DNA of 64,000 nucleotides, taken from positions 10,434,741 to 10,498,740 of the forward strand of contig OZ037768.1 of NCBI GenBank assembly GCA_964035545.1, in the 5' to 3' direction. The position numbers were made by a program, and so were the translations under genes. Origin of the DNA: Bugula neritina. Its lineage: Eukaryota > Bryozoa > Gymnolaemata > Cheilostomatida > Bugulidae. Shown here in pieces: positions 23,700-34,006 of this stretch. The stretch's first letter is position 1, and the number at the start of each line of letters is the position of its first letter. The notes beneath the pieces were generated by a model that was not told where the DNA came from, made no database searches, and saw nothing but the letters and a program-made list of their open reading frames with translations.

Positions 23700-24135
23700 A
23701 AACTTTAAGTTAATACCTTTAAATACCTTTGAAGACATAGAACACTTGGAAACACTAAAGGTTATAGAAGTGCGTCATTTGTTTTACAGTGTGGGCTAAA
23801 GGTTGGTAATTGTGTTAACTTTTTTTTACATGAACTCTCTGGTGTCTCTAATGGTTCTTGGTAAGAAGCTTACCATGGTACACTAGTGAGTTTGCATAAT
23901 TGGATGTTAGTTCACTGCGGGCAGAAGACCTAGTAGTTATTGACATATTTTAACGATCTCGTCTGATTTCGTCGTATGCCATTGCTAAGATTGAATGTTG
24001 TTCTTCTTTCTCCAGGATTTTCATGAGGAGATTGAGTCGGTAAGCCCTGCATCTCTGTTTGAGAGGCTGAAGGCCAAGCTGAGAGCATACCTCGGTTACA
24101 CTTTCTCGTCCCTTTTTTCCAGCAATAAGCGAATA
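23700..24135 (-). pseudogene. LINE ORF2 C-terminal fragment in R1
   Basis: Reads SVTEVCSQLGLQPLKQRCRA, then a TRSSARSELTSNYANS stretch, then after a frameshift FLPRTIRD. This order (SVTEM..LGW..L..RR, then a TR..R..L region, then FLPRTIR.WN) is typical after the RT in CR1/L2/Jockey-group LINEs. The same segment in R2 is contiguous with the large LINE at 29-34 kb. Confidence 0.6.
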
Positions 24136-24206
24136 CAATTGGTGGCTGATTAGGTTTACACTATTTCTATTTTTATTCATCTTTTTATTTGGAAAAAACA
24201 AACTAT

Positions 24207-24313
24207 TTAATTGTCACGCGCTCTACGAGTTGACCTGCAACGGCAAACTAGGCTAATTAACAAAACTAGGGCCAAGGCCCCTAATAATAGCCCAACCGAT
24301 AGGCCAGTGTATC
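24207..24313 (-). CDS. Candidate transmembrane terminal exon, distinct from the R1/R2 type
   Basis: Acceptor TTATTTTTTAG|GA opens a phase-1 frame: YTGLSVGLLLGALALVLLIS, then LVCRCRSTRRARDN and TAA at 24207-24209. One hydrophobic span with an Arg-rich tail, then AATAAA motifs at about 24170-24190 (minus). Same phase as the R1/R2 anchor exons but different sequence, so it may be an alternative last exon or that of a neighbouring paralogue. Confidence 0.42.
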
Positions 24314-24601
24314 CTAAAAAATAAACACATGATTTTGTGAGCTAAGTGGTAGTTAGATTTGTTGTTAACATATTTACAACTGGTGTATACATATACAATA
24401 ATAAGAAAACATATAGGGGTAAGTGGGGCAGTCTGGACCGTTTTTTAGTTTTTTACATATTTTGAACACGCTATTGGTGATATGCACAATTTAACGAGAA
24501 AATATGTTAGTTTTATATGTTGTGCTGTCTATGAAACACTTAGATAATTAAACTTCTCTATTTTCTCCTCGTCACAACCAATTAAAAATGTCTTCTCAAA
24601 A

Positions 24602-24637
24602 GGTCCGAACTGCCCCATAGTAGGGGCAGTTTGGACC
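24602..24637. promoter_or_regulatory. Subterminal inverted box pair of the pogo-like element (left)
   Basis: GGTCCGAACTGCCCC (24602-24616) faces GGGGCAGTTTGGACC (24623-24637), both repeating the TIR core. Probably transposase-binding sites. Confidence 0.55.
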
Positions 24638-24852
24638 AAAAGAAACAATTTTGTTTGAACCACACAGGAATTTTTTTTGTTATTTAAATGTAAGTATATT
24701 GTGCACTCTATGTAACATACCAGCATTAAAAACATGATGTGATTGATATTTTACATATAACATGTCCATATATTCACTAAGCAATAAGCAATGTTGTTCG
24801 GATATAATAATGAACGTAATATAATGCTTCCATTAAGTTCTGTTGACTAGAA

Positions 24853-26847
24853 CTATAGTTTGTTAGGAGTGTTGTAGACGGTAGACCTTCCATCTTGCAT
24901 ATACTGCGATAAATCAATGTTGAATGTGAGCTTTTTACACGTGCGCTCAGTACCACCAGAACTTGTTGGGGTAGGTAACAGAAGCACCAGGTCGCAAATA
25001 TCAACTGTAGCAACATCTTCTTGCACTGGTACAATAAACTGCCTGTTCCCTACGCTCTTATAGAATGATATTACAGCTGTATCTTCGTCACGTTGAATAG
25101 AGTGGACAACCCCAGGAAAACGACGAACATTTTTCTTTCCCCTAAGTGCTGCTAACACGTAGCTTCCAACGTTCAGTTTGTCTGCCGTTATAGCTTCCAC
25201 ATCAGCCACCTCGTCCTCACTCGATGGGTCATCAGTATCATCATCAATTGGTATGGCAAAGTCTTCCTCACTACTGCTGCTATCTTCCTCTCTAGCAATC
25301 TTTCTCTTTTTCAATATTGATGGTTTTTTTGTTTTTCTAGCAATCCGTTCCATTTCCTCTTTCTTAAGTTAAATCTTTGTTGGAGTGTTGGTCAGAATAG
25401 TTGTTTTTCTCTTTCTGTTGCATTGTTTGGTTTTTCTGGGTCCAGCTTTAGCAAATGGTCGTACCTGTTCCGGTGTGATAGCACTTGGGTTGTTGGTATC
25501 CGCAGAATCACTAGATGGAGATGTCTGGCCATCAGAAGTAGTAGTTTGCTTGATAGAATTGTCAGAAACAGAGGCTACTACACCATTACATTCGACTTCA
25601 TCATGGTTACTTGGTTGGGGGCGATCAGTAACATATGATGAGAGAAAATCATCATCACCAAAAGCATTGCGATCTATTGGGCAAATACCAGGCTTTCGGA
25701 ATCCGCTTAAGATGTTGCTGGGTGTCATGGCTCTAGGATAAGCTAAGCTTAGCAAAGATGCCATATTGTAAATTGATAATGTTTGGCCAGGGTTACTCAA
25801 ATGCCACGATGTACAAGCTTCGTTAAAATATCGCTTCAACGGGCCATATACTGCAATGTCCAGTGGCTGCAGTTTATGGCTGCAATGTGGTGGGAATGTT
25901 AACATCACCACTCCACTCTCCTTGGCCAAATCTATGGCATCTATGCTTGTGTGGCTATCATGATTGTCCATCAACAGTAAGACAGGCCTATCTTTAGATG
26001 CTCTAGTATGCAGTTTGAAATGACGAAGCCACTCTATAAACAGTTCTCTTGATATCCATCCTGATTGACAAGCAGCACCTATTGAACCTACTGGAGCATC
26101 ATTAAGCATGAACTCTCGATATTTTACTCGAGGAAAGATCAACATTGGGGGAATACTGTTACCACCAGCACTAACAGCGACAACCATTGTGATCAAAACT
26201 CCTCGCTCAGCTGATGTTACATGACCAACTTGTCGGCACTTTCTATCTGCAATGACCTTTGGTGGTTTGTGTACAGTTGTAAGGCCAGTTTCATCCATAT
26301 TGTAGATTTCTGAAGCAGCAAACTTATATCTTTCCATTACCCATTGAAGATTGTCAAAAAACTGGTTAACATTCGCTCTGTTAAAGGCGGTACCTCTACT
26401 GAGGCTGTTAGGCTCTGGTTTTCTTAAACTTAGATCTGTGTGTCGTTTCATAAAGCCACTGATCCAATCTTTACCTGCACATTGTTCATAATCCCATGAT
26501 TTAGGATATGTAGCACCTACTTTTTTAGCATACTCCCATGCAAACTCCCTGGTCTTTTTCTTAGAAAGCCCGTGGTTCTGCTTTGCTGCCAATTTTAAAT
26601 AGTCCTCCAACATCCTCTCTTGCTCAGCGGTAAAGACTGCACGGCTTGAAGTAGATTTGCTATATGACATGTTAGATCCCTTAACCTTAGCCTCATCAAC
26701 ATAGCGTCTGAGTGTAGTACGTGAGACATTAGAATTTCTTGCTACTTGACGCAGAGATTCTCCAGCTAAAACCAATTCTACAGCTTCCTTCATTGCCATC
26801 TCAGAGACTTTTACCCCCTGTTTCTTTTTCTTGTAACTCCTAACCAT
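24853..26847 (-). pseudogene. pogo/Tigger-like transposase with one premature stop
   Basis: ATG at 26847. N-terminal helix-turn-helix (LRQVARNSNVSRTTLRRYVD), a CENP-B-type second DNA-binding region (about residues 70-150), then a DDE_1 catalytic core: IYNMDETG (first Asp), LLLMDNHDSHTS (second Asp) and HKLQPLDIAVYGPLK (third Asp). All three acidic residues are present. TAA at 25369-25371 ends a 492-residue product; the same frame continues from 25368 to 24853 with a Ser/Asp/Glu-rich linker and a small barrel-like domain (VGSYVLAALRGKK, then GVVHSIQRDED) as in full-length relatives. The full product would be about 664 residues. The stop falls after the catalytic core, so the short form might keep some activity. 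Confidence 0.85.
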
Positions 26848-26942
26848 GATGACGATGTTTAATCTAAAACAGTAAACAGAAAACTCTTAAATTGTAAAGC
26901 TCTACTCCATATCCCTTAGTGGTAATCATGCATTCTGTGGGC

Positions 26943-26974
26943 GGGGCACTTTGGACAGCGGTCCAAAGTGCCCC
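26943..26974. promoter_or_regulatory. Subterminal perfect palindrome of the pogo-like element (right)
   Basis: GGGGCACTTTGGAC, AGCG, GTCCAAAGTGCCCC: 14-bp arms with a 4-base loop, close to the TIR core. A third box GGGCCAAACTGCCCC follows at about 26984-26998. Placed just upstream of the transposase ATG, it could serve both binding and autoregulation. Confidence 0.55.
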
Positions 26975-27355
26975 TATGTGTATGGGCCAAACTGCCCCAC
27001 CTGTCAAAATTTATAATTTTCTTATATATCTCAAAACTTGATTTAGCAAGATATGTTAGCAATGCATGATGATTAACTATGGTCATAGATGTTTGCATGC
27101 ACCAGATATGAATAAATTGTACAACACACATGACTTCAAAAATCTCCATTGAAAATAGTTTATCAAATTTTATTTATAAATATCTGCTTACCTCTTCTTC
27201 TAGAATAGCAGCATGTGGACAAAAACAATATGGCAGACTTTTTACATCCTCTTCTTGGTTTTCCTAGAAGAAAGACAACTCAAAACAAATTAGATTTAGC
27301 TGCAGATTGGGTGGTCCAAACTGCCCCTGTGTCCAAACTGCCCCACTTACCCCTA

Positions 27356-27575
27356 TACATACAATATATACATATAAGCAGTAAAAAGAAAGAAAAGTTA
27401 TTTGGGGTGGTTCTATACTCTATATAGCGCCGCGCACCATAGCGGCAAGCAAACAAGCTAAGCACTACTATTAGCAATTGCGTGCCTATTCCCAAAATAC
27501 TTATTATAAGAACCCCATCTTGGTCCTCCTGAGCTGAAAACAGCCCAGCAGAATCGAATTCAGTAACGTTCGACC
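27356..27575 (-). CDS. Candidate transmembrane exon of a receptor-like gene (R2)
   Basis: Homologous to the R1 exon: acceptor CTACAG|GG, GSNVTEFDSAGLFSAQ, hydrophobic span (IISILGIGTQLLIVVLSLFA), CRYGARRYIEY tail. The frame runs on for about 25 residues to the pogo-like TIR, so its true end is lost. The preceding Ser/Thr-rich exon is also conserved in frame (ETTTDLPVTWG), with a matching phase-1 donor. Substitutions between R1 and R2 keep both frames open. Confidence 0.4.
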
Positions 27576-29052
27576 CTGTAGCATAGAGTGGCATATAAAC
27601 TAGTAATGCTTACTCAAGGAGGCAATTTGATTGATATGACTATGATGACGACCCTATACTGCTACTGCTTTGAACTAGACGATAAGTCCAATTACTAACC
27701 CCACGTGACGGGCAGATCAGTGGTAGTTTCCTCCAATTCCACGGGTGTACTGTAAAGCGTGGAGGCACTGCTAAAGCATTCTAAAACCCTCCCTCGCCAG
27801 CAATTGCAGTGCAATGGGCAGATCTGAAGGGCAAGGATCCATTCAAGTCATTATAAGCGATAGCCTAGTAAATGCATATATCAACCCCCCTCCCTAGTTA
27901 GATACTAACATATAACAGTCTGCTGATACCAACAAATCTACCCCAATGCTTACTAACCCCTTGAGGAGTAAATAGAATAACGAATGGCAGGAACCATTCC
28001 CTTTTCTTTTTATTGAGTGAGCAGCTTAACAGCTAACAGTGGGTACCAGTGACCCACTAGATCAATTATATATAATCATAACACAAAACACTGTAGCCGA
28101 AATACCCACTAGTTGAAGTTTTCTTTTTTTATAATTATTATTTATTTACCCACTTATTTCAATATTAACCATATAAAGATGGGTCTATATGGGTGTATAA
28201 GTAACTAAAATAACTGCGAGACAAGTTACAAGCTATACTTACATCAACCAACAACACCCATCATTAAGTCTAATGACTATTATTACCAAGTACAACTTCA
28301 CTCTTGTTGATTAGAATTTTCTAATGTCAATACTACTCAACCAGACATATTGACATAGTATCTATTAGTATTGACACCGCAACTAGTAGCAACACTGCAA
28401 TTATTGTGGGTGGGTAATTCAGTCAGCAAACAATCCACTCATTGGTTTTACTTTAAACTTATAGTTACAATACTGTACTGATAATTTATCATTTTTAAAA
28501 AAAAATTAAATCTCAAAGTCAAATGGGAAATTACACTTAGTTTTGGTTATATCGTTTCAGGACATTTCCCTTCTAGACTAAAACTTTTACGCGATTACAA
28601 TTTTCAATTACTGAAGTAAACTCGATTTTTTTGAAGTAAAACTTGAAACTTAAAGTTAATACCTTTAAATACCTTTGAAGACATAGAACACTTGGAAACA
28701 CTAAAGGTTATAGAAGTGCCTTATTTGTTTTACAGTGTGGACTGAAGGTTGGTAATTGTGTTGACTTTTTTTTTGTATGAACTCTCTGGTGTCTCTAATG
28801 GTTCTTGGTACACTTGTGAATTTGCATAGATGGATGTTAGTTCACCGCGGGCAGAAGACCTAGTGGTTATTGACATATTTTAGCGATCTCAACTGATTTA
28901 GTCTTATGCCATTGCTAAGATTGAATGTTGTTCTTCTTTCTCCAGGATTTTCATGAGGAGATTGAGTCGGTGAGCCCTGCATCTCTGTTTGAGAGGCTGA
29001 AGGCCAAGCTGAGAGCATACCTCGGTGACACTTTCTCATCCCTTTATTCTAG
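27422..29052 (-). repeat. 1.65-kb repeat, copy R2
   Basis: Matches 22485-24135 over its length with scattered substitutions and small indels. On its 5' (right) side it is contiguous with the LINE ORF2 C-terminus at 29050-29200, whereas R1 joins there to the end of the exon at 24207. On its 3' side 66 bp of unique sequence precede the pogo-like element. Confidence 0.7.
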
Positions 29053-29389
29053 CAATAAACCTCACTGCCCTGTGCTGTAACATTTCCAGAGACTCGATGT
29101 CTTTAGCTAATGTTGGATCCCATACGGTATCTGCATACTCGAGGATGGGGCGGCCCAGACTAGTGTAGACCAGTAACGTACCTTCTCTGTGGCCTTATAT
29201 AGAACATGTTAAATTGCTCCCAGAATTTTCAAGTGTAATATGCTGATCAAATTTAAAGTTTGACTGCATTACAACCCTCAATTATGTTGAGTCTACCCAA
29301 TCTATCTTTGCTTCACCTTGCTTGTACAGAGGTTTGTTATTTTGATTGCCAAACGCTATGATTTTGCATTTACCTTCATTGAAAGGCAT

Positions 29390-30161
29390 TTACCAATCAA
29401 CTGACCATTTGTGTATGGCATTGATGTTTTCCTGGAATGTTGCAGCGTCTTCTTTTGTGTCAACAGCCTGATACAGTAGCGTATCATCAGCATAAAGGCT
29501 TACACTGCAGTTTAATTTTAGTGGGAGATCATTAATATATATTAGAAATAGTGTTACACCTAGGACTGAACCTTGTGGAATCCCTGAGGTTACTTCTAAT
29601 TCTGAGGAAAATTTTCTGTCAATAACTACTTTTTGTTTTCTATGTGTCAAAAAATTTTGAATCCAGTTTACCTGTTGTGGATGTATTTCTGGTATTAGTC
29701 TTAATTTTTGCATTAGTAGACGATGAGGCACTTTGTCAAAAGCCTTTTTGAAATCAAGTACCATAGCATATGTGGTTTTTATTGTTTCCTTAGTTTTTGC
29801 TAGTTCATGGTATATGGCACAGAGTTGTGTTTCACAAAACCTGCCTCTTCTGAATCCGTGTTGTCTGTTGTAGAGAAAATCATGTATGGTTCAAATAATG
29901 AAGTACAATGTGTTCCATCATTTTGCATGGGATACTAGTTAGTGATATGGGGCGATAATTACTTGCTACCACCTTATCTCCACCTTTGTGCACTGAGGTG
30001 ACATACGCAAGCTTCCACTGGGCGGGTAACTTTTCTGAGTCTATTGAGGCTTGAAATACCTGTTTTAGGCACACAGCTGACATCATGACATCCAAAAGTA
30101 AATCTGGTTTGCGAATTCCATCAGGTCCTGGAGATTTTCCATTTGATAAACTGTTTATCAA
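29390..30161 (-). pseudogene. LINE reverse transcriptase
   Basis: RT blocks in order: LLDVMMSAVCLKQVF, LPAQWKLAYVTSVHKGGD, NYRPISLTSIPCKMME, after a frameshift HGFRRGRFCETQL and AMVLDFKKAFDKVPH, then SGIPQGSVLGVTLFLIYIND and LYADDTLLY. The catalytic YADD box is present. The HGFR part is in another frame from the first blocks, so no single product is possible. Confidence 0.75.
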
Positions 30162-30420
30162 TTTAATGAGACCTTCAGTAGTTATCTCTGTAGGTGCTGC
30201 CGCAGTTTTTCTAGTTGAAGAGTGTTTGAAAATTGCTGATCTTTACAGAATTGATTCTGAAAATATTTGTTGAGGATGTTTGCACACTCTCGCTTCTTCA
30301 GTGATTTTTCTTTGTCAACTATTCAATTTTATACTGAAATCGCTATTTGACCTAATATTTTTAGGTGCTTGTAAAAAGGTTTAGAGTTACCTTTTTGAAG
30401 TGGTTTGCACAACTTTTCTA

Positions 30421-30606
30421 TTAAATGTTCTCTTTTTTCTGTTGACATCCAGTTTTACTAGTTCTTCTTTCTGCATGGTATTTATGTATAAAATATGTGT
30501 CGCCAATCTCTTTATACTTTTTCCAGGTTCTTCTACTTTTTTGTATTAGTTTTTTCGTTTTCCTATTCATCCATTCTGGCCAGCTGTAGTTTTTTGGATA
30601 TAGCAA
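30421..30606 (-). pseudogene. LINE ORF2 linker between endonuclease and RT
   Basis: LLYPKNYSWPEWMNRKTKKL followed by a basic helical stretch (IQKSRRTWKKYKE), matching the WP.W....... linker before the RT in this LINE group. It continues the endonuclease frame from the other side of the LTR element. Confidence 0.6.
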
Positions 30607-30620
30607 CTTTGTGGGGATAT

Positions 30621-31127
30621 TGTTGTATTTTTTGTGGGTTGAATAGAACTAGTGCCTGAACATGCTCTTTGTTAGAGAGAACAAGATGTGTTGTACAGTT
30701 GAAGCAATCTTTATTGAGTCGAATAATATAATAATTAAGATCCTCTGCCATTGAGCTTCAGTAGTAGACTGAACTACACTGGAGCTCGCTGGTTTTTATA
30801 TACAGCAAGAGATAGGGTTTTTCCTTTGTTGCCGAATCGGAGGTCCAAAACGACGACCTTCGGCATTTCGGAAGTCCGAAATGCCGATCTCGGGCAACAG
30901 GAAACAAGCACATGCAAAGATCCACCACACACACCTCCCATCGGAAAGTACACTTTCCGATAAGAGGGAATGTGACACCAGTAACAAAAAGAAAAAAAAT
31001 GACCAATGCAGGGGACAACACAAGAAGTTTTACACAAAAAATGGTATGACAGGTAAAAATAAAAAAAAATAACAGCATGCGACACATAAACTACAATATC
31101 ATGCAAAATAATAAAAACAAAAGAACA
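30621..31127 (-). repeat. 3' LTR of the nested LTR element
   Basis: 507 bp, starting TGTTCTTTTG just after a polypurine tract and ending AATACAACA. AATAAA occurs near its end (minus, about 30712). It contains two strong hairpins (30861-30886 and 30940-30961). Confidence 0.65.
30861..30886. other. Perfect 12-bp hairpin in the LTR
   Basis: CGGCATTTCGGA, AG, TCCGAAATGCCG. A second hairpin, ATCGGAAAGT-AC-ACTTTCCGAT, lies at 30940-30961. They could be RNA structures in the terminal transcript. Confidence 0.6.
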
Positions 31128-31160
31128 TGCTCCCTCCACCAGTGTCAACATAAAACAGTC

Positions 31161-32573
31161 TTATTGCTGGTCTGTGTCGCCTGCCCGCTCCAGACGGCTC
31201 ACGCGCCGTCTTAGCTCCCCCAACTCCTCCTCATATCGCCTCAGGCGCAGGGACCGGACCTCCTCCTCCAGCTGTATGGATGCAGTGTGGCCGGTGGCGC
31301 TATGCCGGGGTCGTCTTCTTCCTCCCGTCGCCGAGGGTCGCTGACTCAGGCCCGGAGATCCGGACCTGCCGCCTTCGACCCGTGCCAGCACGACCCGAAG
31401 TGGCTGGGTGGCCGCTGGTTGAGGTGTCACGACGGGCTCCTCTTCTACCTCCCTGATTGGGCGGCATGCGGGAAACCCCTGGGCGAAGGTAGCCCGTTTG
31501 CGGGGGTCCGCGACATGGGGCAGCACCAGGTCCCGGAATTCGGGGAAACTGGCCTGATCCACCGCAAACGTGTGGCCCGTGTGGCAGCGCGAGATGCGCT
31601 GATGTCTCAGCACGTAATCGCGCTGATAAGAAAATTCGCCATACGGGCAAAACACGTTAATGTAGTGCTGCGGGGCGTGAACCCGCAGCCGCCGTGTGGA
31701 GGAAAACTTCCTCCGACACTACTGGCAGATGCGGTTGCCCGGCTCGCCGCATGTCTGGCCAATTTTCAGGTTGGTTTCCCGGGAAACCCAGTACTGGCGG
31801 GCAACCAAAGCCCGAGGCAAAGCCAGTATCTGGGAGCTATCTTCCTTCTCTGTGGGCTCCCCACCGAGCAGTATGCCCTGCTCCTCCCCGGCTGAGAGCT
31901 GGAGCTCAACCGGGTTAGACCCAGGGCCACTTGCGGTGGTGGGAGGCACCCCGGTCGGTGGAGCGGCGCCCTGCTGGCTGCTGGGAGTCGGAACAGGGGC
32001 CGGTGGAGGGGGGGAGTTGGTATAACTCGACCTGACCTCATCTACATCCATACAATTCCCTACAACAGATAGGAGAGGCTGTGACAAGCCGATCTCTCTA
32101 TCGCCGAATTTCGGCATACACTTATACGAGACTAAGCTACAAACTGGGGGCCGAGATGAGTCAGAGAGTGTGACTGAGCCCACGTCTTGGTCCAACAAGA
32201 AGTCGTGGACAGGGTCACCTTCCAGATCCATCTCGGTCTCGGGTTCTAATAAGTCAGATTCTAAAGAATCTAACAAACTCCAATCAACATTAGCTCGGTT
32301 GGACTCCGTTTGTGGAGGTTCCAACCTTAAAGGAATACCTGTAGTGACGTTAGTAGTTTCAATGAGTGTAGCATCCATGTCCGAGTTGGAGTTTGGTTGT
32401 GATTTAAAATTATAATTCAAATTTTGTTCGTTAATTTTCAAATTGAGTGCTGCTGGCGCGGTGGCTGTAGTAACAATGGCCGAGCCTCGTGTTTCAGAAT
32501 TATTACCTGCAACGGCGATGGCCACGTGATCCGTGGGAATTCCCATTAAATATTGAAATGACAACTCAGGCAA
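31161..32573 (-). pseudogene. Retroelement 3' ORF encoding a zinc-finger protein
   Basis: ATG at 32573 lies inside the end of pol. About 470 codons with one in-frame TAG at 31719-31721. The first part is Pro/Ser/Glu-rich and acidic. The second has a C2H2 finger: RIC-Q-(stop)-C, then RRKFSSTRRLRV-H-APQ-H, i.e. CX2CX12HX3H with the TAG between the cysteines. A second finger-like unit follows (FCPYG, RDYVLRHQRISRCH), its second Cys apparently changed to Gly. A charged helical C-terminus (EEEVRSLRLRRYEEELGELR) suggests a coiled coil. No membrane segment, so it is not an envelope despite its position. Function unknown. Confidence 0.6.
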
Positions 32574-33040
32574 TCGCGGCCCCCCGAAATTCGGTCTGAG
32601 TTTTCCTTCTGTCGGTGGAATTCTCTGGAGTATTGGAGGAAATTGCCACCCAAGGCAGGGTAGTCTGTAGAATTAGGGGGACTAGGATCACGAGGGGATA
32701 ACTCCAGGCGTCCTCCTGCATAATCTGCCAAGTATCTAGGAGGTTTTCTGTCCCTCTGGCTCCTTTCAAGCCGTACGGGTTCTGTCAGGGCTTGCGATTC
32801 TTCGACTACTGCGGTGGGGGAGGGGGGTCCTGTCATCACTGGCGCTATGGGCGGGGACGTCTTCCTCCAGTTGGGGTGGTACCCTCGGGGCCTGTGATTG
32901 CCGTAATTGTCGCCCCTGCCTTTGTTGCTGTTCTAGTTGCTCCAGTAGGGCGGCCTATTCACGTGCTGCCTCTCTCTGAATGACAACTTTCACCTCTCTG
33001 GGTTGGGTGACTCTCCCTCGATGGTTGGGCTGGCGATTGG
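32546..33040 (-). pseudogene. Ty3-like pol C-terminal tail
   Basis: Basic Gln/Arg-rich and Pro-rich sequence with PVRLERSQRDRKPPRYLADY, the usual motif (R..R..PP..L.DY) at the end of metazoan Ty3 pol polyproteins after integrase. One TAG interrupts it near 32960. It ends at 32546-32548 and overlaps the next ORF start by 28 bp in another frame. Confidence 0.6.
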
Positions 33041-33043
33041 GCT

Positions 33044-33931
33044 CTAAGAGGGGTGGAGCCTGACCAAAATATTGCCATTTTGGGCTCTGGCCAGTCCTTG
33101 TGTAAAGTGATTCCACATAGCATTAGGGTTTGTCATTTTAGCCAGCTGGTTAGTTACTTTTTGCATCAACTCATGGTATTTGACTATATTGACATGTTTG
33201 TATAGTTTAATTTCTTTTGGCAGTGATAAAAGCTCTTTTGGTTTATGTTGGTTTAGTTGAGAAGTTACTAAATAATGATCACTTATTTCTGGGGATATTA
33301 CGTCAATGTTTTTCACTAGTTTAGGAGAATTAGTGCATATTAGATCAAGGGTGTTACCAAAAACATGGGTTGGCAATTTTACTAGTTGCTGAAGGTTATT
33401 TTCTTTTAGGAAAGTCAGGAAGTCAAGGTGAATTTTTTGTGTTTGGCGTTTTGTTTAAGGCAAGCTGTTTGCTATTCTGTTTCTGGAAAGTTCATGTCGC
33501 CTAGAAAATAGTTTTGTAATCAGGGTGTTTTTCCATGACTTCTTCATTAGCAGCTCTTAGTTGATCTATGTTTTGGAGGTATACGTAAGGTCTGTAGTAA
33601 CAGCAGATTAAAATATTTGGCTCTATTTTAACGAAGACGAGTTCTTTAGTAGTGGTCAGGTTTATTTGTCTGGGGTTAAGATCACTATCTAGTGCAACAA
33701 GCACTCCACCACCTCTATGATTTCGATCTTTTCTGAATACAATTTTTTTGAGTTAGGGATTATACCTTTGCTCTGTATTGAGCAATCAAGATGGGTCTCA
33801 GTGAGACATATGATGTTAAAATCAGCACTTGAAGATTGTAGATCTGCTGTTTTTCCTTTAGCTGACCTGATGCTAGATAAGAGCATTGTTAAAAAACCGT
33901 TTTCTTTGGGGGTTTGTGCTGGTTTCATCAC
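33044..33931 (-). pseudogene. LINE ORF2 endonuclease region
   Basis: Three frame segments (33931-33689, 33704-33501, 33376-33044). Visible APE-type endonuclease pieces: FNIICLTETHLD (the catalytic ET motif), VFVKIEPNILICCYYRPY, NTLDLICTNSP and ISPEISDHYLV (the SDH motif). Frameshifts make it inactive. It is cut at 33044-33070 by the LTR element; the linker resumes at 30606. Confidence 0.68.
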
Positions 33932-34006
33932 TTTCCATTCCCCCGATGGCTGTTTTTGTTCAATGTGTAGGTTTCTGATACGGTATTTTTTCTCAGCATC
34001 AGATTG

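Larger units (their letters stand above)
22485..24135 (-). repeat. 1.65-kb repeat, copy R1
   Basis: Closely matches 27422-29052 (R2). On the minus strand it contains the decayed 3' end of a LINE ORF2, a spacer with AATAAA near 23085, an in-phase stalk and transmembrane exon pair, and then the LTR insertion. It may be a segmental duplication or two LINE 3' ends inserted at related sites. Confidence 0.7.
24416..27353 (-). mobile_element. pogo/Tigger-like DNA transposon, nearly intact
   Basis: 2938 bp with terminal inverted repeats GGGGTAAGTGGGGCAGT-TGGAC at both ends and a TA duplication (24414-24415, 27354-27355), as for Tc1/mariner/pogo elements. It holds one transposase gene and several extra inverted GGGGCAGTTTGGACC-type boxes near both ends. 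Its ends are very similar to each other and the coding frame has only one stop, so insertion seems recent. It sits between the two copies of the 1.65-kb repeat. Confidence 0.9.
30621..33070 (-). mobile_element. 5'-truncated LTR retrotransposon nested in the LINE
   Basis: Minus-strand order: tail of a Ty3-like pol (to 32546), an extra ORF with zinc fingers (32573-31161), a polypurine tract GGTGGAGGGAGCA (31128-31140) and a 3' LTR (31127-30621). The LINE reading frame stops on one side and resumes on the other. Flanks ATATT (near 33070) and ATATC (30616-30620) could be a mutated 5-bp duplication. No 5' LTR, gag, RT or integrase core is present. Confidence 0.7.

Noticed and set aside
30751-31151. 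Overlapping ORFs on both strands around 30750-31150
   Set aside because: This is LTR sequence with hairpins; the ORFs have no protein-like content.
31287-31918. GC-rich plus-strand ORFs (31287-31895 and others)
   Set aside because: They lie opposite the minus-strand zinc-finger ORF, whose finger spacing and coiled coil make it the better coding strand.
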